NCBI GenBank assembly: GCA_963801855.1
Contig: CAWDGK010000002.1
Location: 682,001-746,000 of the forward strand
Source: JACDAN01 sp963801855
Lineage (GTDB): Bacteria; Actinomycetota; Thermoleophilia; Gaiellales; Gaiellaceae
Direction of reading: 5' to 3'
Length of the DNA: 64,000 nt
Shown here: positions 16,229-23,568 of the stretch, in pieces
Numbering within the stretch: the stretch's first letter is position 1
How the letters are laid out: every line of letters begins with the position of its first letter
Notes under the pieces: model-generated
The model's database searches: none
What the model was told of the DNA's origin: nothing
Seen by the model: the letters and a program-made list of their open reading frames with translations, nothing else
Made by a program: the position numbers and the translations under genes

Positions 16229-18340
16229 ATGCTGCGGAATCCCCGGGTGGTCCTGGTGGCCGCCGTGATCTGTGTGCTCGTACTTCCGGGACTGGCTGCT
16301 GCCGCCCTGGCGCCGAAGCCTGCTCGCGTGCCGGTGACGATGACCGACCGCGCGTGCAAGGTGGCGGCCCGCAGCGCCCGGCCCGGGCGCGCGGTTTTCA
16401 GGATCTCCAACCGCGGAGCCCGGCCCCGCACGTTCTCCATCGCAGGACGCCGGAGCTCCTTCGTCAAACGGCGCAAGACCGCGTCGCTGACCGTGAAGCT
16501 CGTCGGCGGTCGCTCCTACCGGTACAGCTGCACCGCGCGCGGACGCCCCCGGAGCGTCAAGCGCGGCACGCTCCGCGTCGGCGCGGCTCCGCGGCCGGCC
16601 GCCCCGCGACCCCAGCCTCCGCCGCCCCCGCCTCCGCCACCCCCGCCCTCTCCGGCGCCCCAGCCTCCGCCTGCGCCTCTGCCACCGACCCCTCCGCCGC
16701 CTCCGCCTCCGCCACCTACCCCTCCTCCGCCTCCGCCGCCCCCTCCGCCTCCTCCGCCGCCGACACACCTCGTCGGCACTCGCACGTCAGGCGGCGCGGG
16801 CGAGCTCTACTCGATCCCGAGCGGAGCGACGTTCGTCTCCCGCGGGGTCAACTACGAGCGGCTCGGGGTGCCGGTCGGAGAGTCGGCGAACCAGGATGTG
16901 ACGTTCAACGTCGGTCTCTATGACGCGGCCGCCGCCGAGACGGCGCTCTCGGGCATTGCCGCCTACGGCTACAACACCGTCCGGATCTTCCTGAACGGCG
17001 CCTGCGCGACCGGCTGCCTCGGCGATCCGGCCACTACCGACGATCTCTCGGACGCGTATCTCGCCAACGTCACCGACTTTCTCGGAGAGGCTCGGGCTCG
17101 CGGCGTCCAGGTGATCGTCGTCGCCGAGGGCGTCCCGTCCGGAACGAGCTACGCCGCTCAGGTCGCCTCAGGATCGAGCGCCGAGTTCGCCGGCGAGAAC
17201 CGCCACTACCTCGCGTCGGAGGGTGTCGGTGGCAACACGGGGTTCTGGACTGCCCTCGTGCAGCGGCTGACAGTGCAGGGTTCCCTCCGGGAGACGATCC
17301 TCGCCTACGAGCTCCGCCGCGAGGCCCACTTCCGATCCGACGAGGCGCCGCTGACCCTCTCGTCGGGCGCGGTGACGGCGGCAAACGGAGAGACCTACGA
17401 CCTTGCGGTCGCGACGGAGCGGCAGGCGCTGATGGACGAGGGGCTCGTGCACTGGGCCGACACGATCCGGGCCGCAATCCGCGGCGTGGATCCGACCGCG
17501 CTCGTCTCGCTCGGTTTCCTCTGGCCGCAGAGCCCGAATCTCGCACGCATCGGAGACCCGAGGGTCACGCGGATGCGTGCCGTTCTCGACGACTCGACTC
17601 TGGACTTCGTCAGTCCTCGCGTCATTCCGGGCCTCGAATTGACGCTTCCGCAGTACGTCGGGAACTACGAGCTCCCCGTCACGACCGCGAAGCCGGTGCT
17701 GATGGGCGAGTTCGGCGCGCCGACCGCGGCGCACACGACTCTCGCGTCCGCGGTCGAGGCGCTTCAGACCTGGCAAGCCGACTCGTGCCCTGCCGGCTTC
17801 GACGGCTGGCTCCTCTGGACGTGGGACACGTCGGGGGAGCGCCCGGGCGAGCCCGCGATCTGGCACGGGCAGGCAGGCGGAGGGCTGATCGCTCGCGGCC
17901 TCGCACCCACGATCCGCACCGATCCCTGCGCGCCGACCAACATCGCGCTCGGAAAGAACGTCGCCTCGTCCTCCGCTGCGGCCGAAGGGCCGGCGGGGCA
18001 GGCCGTCGACGGCTGGACGACCACCATGTGGAACGCCACGAGCCTGCCCCCTGCGTGGATCGAGATCGACCTCGGCGCCGCGTACGACATCTCGCTGCTT
18101 CGGCTCGTCGTCGCGCAGACGCCGGCCGGGCGCGCGGTGCACAAGGTCTACGGGCGCGCTGCCGCCGGGGGCGCTCCGGGAACCGAGCTCTACGAGCTCG
18201 ATGCGGTCACGGCCGACGGGCAGGTCGTTCAGATCTCGCCGACGACACCGTGGCTGGGCGTGCGCTACCTCACGGTCAGCACGGTTTGGGGCCCCTCGTG
18301 GCCGGCCTGGCGCGAGATCCAGGTCTTCGAGGCGTCCTAG
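16229..18340 (+). CDS. Secreted modular glycoside hydrolase with proline-rich linker
   Basis: Strong Shine-Dalgarno (AGGAGG) before ATG 16229. The order is: signal peptide (about 1-28); a cupredoxin-like or beta domain (about 30-120) with paired Cys; a roughly 50-residue Pro-rich linker (about 128-178); a (beta/alpha)8 cellulase-like domain (about 185-570) with GYNTVRIFLNG, ILAYELRREAHF and VLMGEFGAP (nucleophile-type Glu); and a C-terminal F5/8 type C (CBM32-like) domain (IALGKNVASSS...AVDG...WIEIDLG). It probably acts on extracellular glucans. The GH family (5-like) is assigned from these motifs only. Note Arg-Arg-Glu where GH5 usually has Asn-Glu. Confidence 0.8.
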   Translation: MLRNPRVVLVAAVICVLVLPGLAAAALAPKPARVPVTMTDRACKVAARSARPGRAVFRISNRGARPRTFSIAGRRSSFVKRRKTASLTVKLVGGRSYRYSCTARGRPRSVKRGTLRVGAAPRPAAPRPQPPPPPPPPPPPSPAPQPPPAPLPPTPPPPPPPPPTPPPPPPPPPPPPPPTHLVGTRTSGGAGELYSIPSGATFVSRGVNYERLGVPVGESANQDVTFNVGLYDAAAAETALSGIAAYGYNTVRIFLNGACATGCLGDPATTDDLSDAYLANVTDFLGEARARGVQVIVVAEGVPSGTSYAAQVASGSSAEFAGENRHYLASEGVGGNTGFWTALVQRLTVQGSLRETILAYELRREAHFRSDEAPLTLSSGAVTAANGETYDLAVATERQALMDEGLVHWADTIRAAIRGVDPTALVSLGFLWPQSPNLARIGDPRVTRMRAVLDDSTLDFVSPRVIPGLELTLPQYVGNYELPVTTAKPVLMGEFGAPTAAHTTLASAVEALQTWQADSCPAGFDGWLLWTWDTSGERPGEPAIWHGQAGGGLIARGLAPTIRTDPCAPTNIALGKNVASSSAAAEGPAGQAVDGWTTTMWNATSLPPAWIEIDLGAAYDISLLRLVVAQTPAGRAVHKVYGRAAAGGAPGTELYELDAVTADGQVVQISPTTPWLGVRYLTVSTVWGPSWPAWREIQVFEAS

Positions 18341-18408
18341 AGCACTCCCACGCTGCCCGTACACTCTCTGCGTTCGGGGTCAACCCTTTGCCTAGAGGAG
18401 GTATTTCG

Positions 18409-18843
18409 GTGAGAACGGCTCTCGTGACAGGACTCGTCGCGCTGGCCGCGGCCGGCGCGTGTGCCGCGCCTGCGTCGCCGGCCACGCCGACGGAGCGCAA
18501 GCTCTCGAAGCAGATGAAGGTCGTCCAGCGCCAGGTCAAGGTTCTCCAGGGCCAGGTCGCCACGCTTCGCCGCCAGATGCGGGAGGTGCAGGCGGTCGCG
18601 TCGCTCGGCGTGATCTTCAGCGCCTGCTCGGCGGTCGCGACGGCCGACGCCTTTCAGGGCACCTGGGAGACGATCGACCGAAACGCCGCAGCGGATGCAC
18701 CTCCCACGCCCGATCAGTACCCGGCGCAGACCGCGATCACCGATCCGTTGAACTCGTGCCAGGCGCTCGAGATCCAGCGACAGTCGAACATCGTTCCGCC
18801 GACGACCAACGTCTTCGCAGCGCTGCTCAACGTGTTCCGCTGA
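18409..18843 (+). CDS. Secreted coiled-coil hypothetical protein (144 aa)
   Basis: GTG 18409 is preceded by GAGGAGG at an acceptable distance. A signal peptide (LVTGLVALAAAGACA) is followed by a short coiled coil (KLSKQMKVVQRQVKVLQ...) and a C-terminal domain with two Cys. I do not recognise a family. It lies 68 bp after the glycosidase gene and may be cotranscribed with it. Confidence 0.75.
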   Translation: MRTALVTGLVALAAAGACAAPASPATPTERKLSKQMKVVQRQVKVLQGQVATLRRQMREVQAVASLGVIFSACSAVATADAFQGTWETIDRNAAADAPPTPDQYPAQTAITDPLNSCQALEIQRQSNIVPPTTNVFAALLNVFR

Positions 18844-18884
18844 GGAGCGGCGCGGAGACTCCATCCGCTCCGACGCGAACTAAA

Positions 18885-21371
18885 ATGAGACCGATGGACC
18901 GAAGGGGGGTCGGCGGGCACCGACGGCGGGCGATCCTCGCCGCGGGCGCCGGGATCGTTGCGATGCTCGCCGGCTTGCTGCCGTTCGCAGCCGCGCAGCG
19001 CGAAGACTTCCTCGGCGTGCCCGGCGCGGTCGGCGCGCTCGTGGCGATCGTGACGGCGCTCGTGGCAGGCGTGTGGGTCGGGGCCTTCGTCGCGATCGTC
19101 GGCTGGGCGGTCTTCTTCGTGTTCGTGGCAGACCAAACTGCGGGCAGTGCGCTCGCACTCCCCGTCTGGGTCGCCGCAGCGTTCGCGGCCGGGGCGATCT
19201 CGGCCCGCATGCGGCGAACGGAACGCCAGGCCCGGGCCGAGGCGGAGGCCGCAACCAGCAGGCTCACGCGTCTGGAGGCGATCACCGAGACGGCGCTCTC
19301 CCATCTCGAGCTGGGCGAGCTGCTCGACGAGCTGCTCGTGCGGATCCAGGACGTGCTCGCCGCCGACACTGCGGTGATGCTGCTGCTCGAGGACGACGGG
19401 ACGCTCGTCCCTCGGGCCGCCCAGGGTTTCCCGGAGGAGCTCGAATTTCCGATTCGAATTCCGATCGGCCAGGGATTCGCCGGCCGGGTCGCCGCGGAGC
19501 GCGCGACCGTCGTCATCGACGACATCGAGGTCGCCGACGTCGTCAATCCGCTGCTGCGCGAACGGGGGATCCGGTCGCTGATCGGCGTCCCGCTGCTGCA
19601 CCTGGGGGAGCTGATGGGGGTCGTCCATGCCGGCTCGTGCCGGTCGCACTACTTCAGCCCGGACGACGGTCTCCTGCTTCAGCTGGCGGCCGACAGGGTT
19701 GCGCTCGCGATCACCCAGTCCCGGCTGTTCGAGGCGGAGCGGCAGGCCCGCCGAGAGGCGGAGGCGGCTCACGAGCAGATCGCGTTCCTCGCGCGCGTCA
19801 GCGAGGTGCTCGCGTCGTCCCGGGATTACCAATCGACGCTCGAGCGAGTCGCCGAGCTCGCAGTCCCGACGCTGGCCGACGAGGTGCTGATCGACATGGT
19901 GGAGGACGAGGGCGGCCTCCTCCGCCTCACCTCCGCGCACGCCGACCCTGCAACGCTCGAGGTGATCCGCGAGTTGGAAAGGCGCTATCCGCCGGACGCG
20001 GACGCCCCGTTCGGCGCAGGTGCGGTGATCCTGTCCGGAAAACCACAGCTCGCCCCGGAGATCACGGACGAGATGGTCGACATGATTGCCCGGGACGACG
20101 AGCACAAGCGCCTCATCCAGAGCCTTGGGCTGAAGTCGTTCATCACCGTGCCGCTCCTGACCCGCGACCGCGTCCTGGGCGCGATCACGTTCATCGCCTC
20201 GACCTCCCAGCGCACGTACCAGCCGGCTGATCTCGACTTCACCCAGGAGCTCGCCCGGCGAGCGGCGGTGGCGATCGAGAACGCTCGCCTCCATGCCGAG
20301 ACGGAGGAGCGCGCTCGGGCCTCGCTCGTCCTCGACCGTGTCGGAGAGGGCGTCTTCCTCGTCGACCGCGCGGGGGTCGTGCGCCTCTGGAACCCCGCTG
20401 CAGCCGCGATCACGGGCATTCCGGCCAACACGGTCGTCGGCAGGCCGGCCGACGACCGGATTCCGGGCTGGGCCGCGGTCAGCGAGCGTGTCCCCGTCGG
20501 AAGCTCCGACAACCCCACCGAGCTTCGCCCCGAGTCGCTCCCGCTCGACCTCGGAGAGCGCGAGATCTGGCTCCTGATCTCCGGCGTCGCCTTCCCCGAG
20601 GGCACGGTCTATGCGTTCCGCGACATGACCGAGGAACGAGGCCTGAGGGAGTTCCAGACCGAGTTCGTGGCGACGATCTCCCACGAGCTGCGCACTCCGC
20701 TCGCGGCGGTCTACGGCGCTGCAATGACGATCCAGCAGCGTTCCGATTCACTCAGCGAGGACTCGCGTTCGCGGCTCCTCAGTGTGATCTACGACGAGGC
20801 GAGCCGGCTGAGCCGCATCATCAACGACGTGCTCTGGGCGAGCCGTCTCGAGAGCGGAAGGCTCGAGTTCGCGATCGAGCAGTGCCGCCCCGAGACGATT
20901 GCGGAGTCGGTTGTCCAGGCGGCGCACGCCCATCTTCCTTCGGGCGTCACGCTCGAACTGCAGACGGATTCGTCCCTGCCGCGGATCGCAACCGATCCGG
21001 ACAAGCTCCGCCAGGTGTTGACGAATCTGCTCGAGAACGCCGTCAAGTACTCGCCGAACGGCGGGCTCGTCCAGCTGAGGATCGAGCCGAACGGCCGTTT
21101 CGTCCGCTTCGCCGTCTCCGACCGCGGACTCGGCATCCCGCAGGCCGAGCTCCCGAGGATCTTCGAGAAGTTCTATCGGCTCGACCCCAACCAGACACGC
21201 GGAGTCGGAGGGACCGGGCTCGGGCTCTACATCTCCAGGGAGCTGGTCCAGCGGATGAACGGCCGCATCTGGGCGGAGTCGAGCGAGGGTGAGGGCTCGA
21301 CGTTCTTCCTGGAGCTCCCGCTGGTCGAGAGCGGCTCGCCCGCTGAAGTCCTCGCCCACATCAAGGGCTAG
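18885..21371 (+). CDS. Sensor histidine kinase with tandem GAF and PAS domains
   Basis: The protein has three or four N-terminal membrane segments (about 14-100), a GAF domain (about 135-285) and a second GAF (about 300-465). A PAS-like domain (VLDRVGEGVFLVDRAGVVRLWNP), a HisKA H-box (VATISHELRTPLAAVYG) and HATPase boxes (NLLENAVKYSPNG; SDRGLGIPQAE; GTGLGLYIS) follow. The output partner is not encoded nearby. ATG 18885 is used; ATG 18894 is also possible. The gene is convergent with the lipoprotein gene, 12 bp away. Confidence 0.93.
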   Translation: MRPMDRRGVGGHRRRAILAAGAGIVAMLAGLLPFAAAQREDFLGVPGAVGALVAIVTALVAGVWVGAFVAIVGWAVFFVFVADQTAGSALALPVWVAAAFAAGAISARMRRTERQARAEAEAATSRLTRLEAITETALSHLELGELLDELLVRIQDVLAADTAVMLLLEDDGTLVPRAAQGFPEELEFPIRIPIGQGFAGRVAAERATVVIDDIEVADVVNPLLRERGIRSLIGVPLLHLGELMGVVHAGSCRSHYFSPDDGLLLQLAADRVALAITQSRLFEAERQARREAEAAHEQIAFLARVSEVLASSRDYQSTLERVAELAVPTLADEVLIDMVEDEGGLLRLTSAHADPATLEVIRELERRYPPDADAPFGAGAVILSGKPQLAPEITDEMVDMIARDDEHKRLIQSLGLKSFITVPLLTRDRVLGAITFIASTSQRTYQPADLDFTQELARRAAVAIENARLHAETEERARASLVLDRVGEGVFLVDRAGVVRLWNPAAAAITGIPANTVVGRPADDRIPGWAAVSERVPVGSSDNPTELRPESLPLDLGEREIWLLISGVAFPEGTVYAFRDMTEERGLREFQTEFVATISHELRTPLAAVYGAAMTIQQRSDSLSEDSRSRLLSVIYDEASRLSRIINDVLWASRLESGRLEFAIEQCRPETIAESVVQAAHAHLPSGVTLELQTDSSLPRIATDPDKLRQVLTNLLENAVKYSPNGGLVQLRIEPNGRFVRFAVSDRGLGIPQAELPRIFEKFYRLDPNQTRGVGGTGLGLYISRELVQRMNGRIWAESSEGEGSTFFLELPLVESGSPAEVLAHIKG

Positions 21372-21383
21372 GCGCCGAACCTC

Positions 21384-21764
21384 CTAGTTGTCCACGGGGG
21401 CGCAGGAGCGCTCCGTGATGGTGCGAGTCGTCTCGTCGACCGTCACGACGCAGAGCATTGTTCGCCCGCCCTCTGAAAGCCCGATGCTGCACCGCCAGCG
21501 GATGGGGGTGTCGTCCTTCTCGCAGGAGACCGACTTCGGCGAGTCGCCGTCGAGATCGACCACGCCTCCACCCTGAGCGTCGGCCGCAACGGCCTTCTCC
21601 ACATCGCTCGCCGAGAACGGCGTGTCTGCGCGCGGGGTCGTGGCGTACGGACTGCCCGTCGTGGTCGAGCCCGCGTCTGCGGCGCCGTCGTCGTCGGAGC
21701 CGCAGGCGATCCCCGTCAGCCCGAAGGCGACGACGAGCGCAAGCCCAGCCCAAATCTTCCTCAT
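21384..21764 (-). CDS. Small lipoprotein of unknown function
   Basis: A 126-residue protein with a lipoprotein signal: a short hydrophobic segment (WAGLALVVAFGLTG) ending in the lipobox IACG, so Cys21 would be lipidated. The mature part is short, with two further Cys (SCEKDD, RWRCSIG) and one near the C-terminus (SCAPVDN) that could form disulfides. A DUF4333-like arrangement (SxSCEKD...) is possible but not certain. Confidence 0.75.
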   Translation of the reverse strand: MRKIWAGLALVVAFGLTGIACGSDDDGAADAGSTTTGSPYATTPRADTPFSASDVEKAVAADAQGGGVVDLDGDSPKSVSCEKDDTPIRWRCSIGLSEGGRTMLCVVTVDETTRTITERSCAPVDN

Positions 21765-21804
21765 GCCCCGCTTCTACCCGATTCCGGACGAATCAGACGC
21801 TCGA

Positions 21805-21878
21805 TGGGCCCGCCTGGACTCGAACCAGGGACCAACCGATTATGAGTCGGCTGCTCTAACCAGCTGAGCTACGGGCCC
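21805..21878 (-). tRNA. tRNA with CAT anticodon (Ile2 or elongator Met)
   Basis: On the minus strand the acceptor GGGCCCG pairs with CGGGCCC, with a D-arm (AGCTCAGCTGGTTAGAGC), an anticodon loop CTCATAA with CAT (plus-strand 21842-21844) and a T-arm GGTTCGAGTCC. CCA is not encoded. The context ACTCATAATCG matches both tRNA-Ile2 (lysidine-modified, reads AUA) and elongator tRNA-Met; I cannot separate them without the organism's full tRNA set. It is not an initiator, because the anticodon stem lacks the three consecutive G-C pairs. Confidence 0.93.
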
Positions 21879-21903
21879 TCGCCGGACAGCGTAACCGGGG
21901 TCG

Positions 21904-22380
21904 ATGTGCGTCGATAGGATGGCCGCCGTGAAGGTGTTCCAGCGGGAACGACGCCTCCGAACGGATGGCGGGTTGTCTGTACGGGACATCACCGAAGACG
22001 TTGCCGCGGCAGTTCGCGAAAGCGGCGTCCGCAACGGCATCGTCTGCGTCTACTCGCCGCACACCACCTGCTGCGTGCGCGTGAACGAGTTCGAGAACGG
22101 CTTCCTGGCCGATTTCGCCGAGCTCCTCCGCGGTCTCGTCCCGAGTGAGCGGTACTACGCCCACGACGACTGGGACCGCCGCACCGAGAACATCTGCGAG
22201 GAGGACATGGAGCTTGGAAACGGCCATGCCCATTGCATGTCGATGCTTCTCGGGAGCGCCGGTGAGTCGATCCCCGTTCGGGACGGGGAGCTGTGTCTCG
22301 GCACCTGGCAGCGCGTGCTCTTCCTCGAGCTCGACCGGGAACGCGATCGCCGCTGGCTCGTCCAGGTCGTCGGAAGCTAG
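21904..22380 (+). CDS. YjbQ family protein (UPF0047)
   Basis: YjbQ proteins form trimers and have been reported to have weak thiamine-phosphate synthase activity; the real role is uncertain. The conserved signature VYSPHTTCCVRVNEFENG and the C-terminal GTWQRVLFLELD are present. ATG 21919 (MAAVKVF) is an equally good start, five residues in. It diverges from the tRNA gene and overlaps the convergent M48 gene by 4 bp. Confidence 0.9.
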   Translation: MCVDRMAAVKVFQRERRLRTDGGLSVRDITEDVAAAVRESGVRNGIVCVYSPHTTCCVRVNEFENGFLADFAELLRGLVPSERYYAHDDWDRRTENICEEDMELGNGHAHCMSMLLGSAGESIPVRDGELCLGTWQRVLFLELDRERDRRWLVQVVGS

Positions 22381-23534
22381 CGCTCAGCTTTCGCGGCAGC
22401 CCACGCCCGGCCGGCCGCCAGCCGCTCCGGTGCCGAGGGATGGCTGAAGAAGAACAGGTAGGCCGCGCGTGGCGGGGCGAGGTCGCCAAGGTTCGAGAGC
22501 GCAAGGTTTCGGTGCGCTTCCTCGTACGCGGTGGCGTCGCCGGTCACCTCGAGGGAAAAACGGTCGGCATCCCGCTCCCAGTGCCGCGACAGGGCGAGGG
22601 CGAACGGCTGGACAACGAGCTCCGCCACCGAGCCCGCGAAGAAGACGAACGGGATGACCCGCGGATCCGCCGGCCCTTCGGCTCCCACGGCCTGCAGGAG
22701 CGCATCCCACTGGAAGAGCCCCCAGAGGCAGACGACGAAGACGGCCGACGCCATCATCGCGATCCCCGTCCAGATCGCGACATGCCGGAAGCGCCGGTGA
22801 CCGAGCTCGTGGGCGACCACGAGCTTGATCTCCTCGGGGCGCCCGCGGCCAAGGAGGGTGTCCCAGAGCACGACCCGCCGAGTCCTGCCGAGCCCCGACA
22901 CGTAGGCGTTGTGCTTCTTCGTCCGCTTGCTGGCGTCCGCGACGAGAACGTCACGCACCGGGACCCCTGCCCGGTCGGCGAGCTCACGGAGTTCCCGCGC
23001 CAGGACCTCGTCCTCGAGCGGCGCGAACTTGTTGAACACCGGCTCGAGCAGGACCGGCGCGAGGAAGTTGACGACGAGCAGGATCGACGCGGCTCCGAGG
23101 GCGGCCACGAGCGGCCACCAGGATTCGAGGAGCCGGGCCGCGGCGATCAACCCGAGCATCGGGAGTGCCGCGAGCACGAGGCCGATGCCCACCCCCTTGG
23201 CCCGATCCGAAGCCCAGGAGCCGAGCGACTGGGTCGAGAAGCCCCAGCGGCGTTCGTGGAGGTATCCGCGCCAGTAGGCGAGCGGGGTCGCGACGATCGA
23301 GCCGGTGAGTCCGACGAGCAACGCGAACGCGAGCGTCTCCCCCCACCAGGGCAGGCCATCGACGAGGTCGAGCAGCGTGTCGCCGGCGGCTGTGAAGCTC
23401 AGCAGCCCTGTGACGGCCAGGCCGAGAACGATCCCCGCCACCCGCGCGACGTAGGCCGGACCGTGGTACCGGTGGGCTCGTTCGACCTGCTCTGGAGCGA
23501 AAATCTGACCGCCGCTACTTAACGTACTGTCCAT
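22377..23534 (-). CDS. M48 family metalloprotease (Ste24/CAAX protease-like)
   Basis: A 385-residue polytopic membrane protease with the zinc motif HELGH (about 256) and a downstream ERDADRFSLE third-ligand segment. The long N-terminal half with about five membrane segments and the motif FNKFAPLEDE are typical of Ste24-type peptidases rather than HtpX. It probably takes part in membrane protein quality control. It is divergent from the FtsH-like gene with only 34 bp between starts, suggesting shared regulatory sequence. Confidence 0.9.
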   Translation of the reverse strand: MDSTLSSGGQIFAPEQVERAHRYHGPAYVARVAGIVLGLAVTGLLSFTAAGDTLLDLVDGLPWWGETLAFALLVGLTGSIVATPLAYWRGYLHERRWGFSTQSLGSWASDRAKGVGIGLVLAALPMLGLIAAARLLESWWPLVAALGAASILLVVNFLAPVLLEPVFNKFAPLEDEVLARELRELADRAGVPVRDVLVADASKRTKKHNAYVSGLGRTRRVVLWDTLLGRGRPEEIKLVVAHELGHRRFRHVAIWTGIAMMASAVFVVCLWGLFQWDALLQAVGAEGPADPRVIPFVFFAGSVAELVVQPFALALSRHWERDADRFSLEVTGDATAYEEAHRNLALSNLGDLAPPRAAYLFFFSHPSAPERLAAGRAWAAAKAER

Positions 23535-23568
23535 ACAAAGTGAACATTCGCACGTCTAAGTTCTGACG

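Noticed and set aside
16100..16768. Minus-strand extension of the MASE1 kinase with a long Arg/Gly run
   Set aside because: It is the reverse complement of the polyproline linker on the plus strand; a Shine-Dalgarno and signal peptide support the plus-strand gene.
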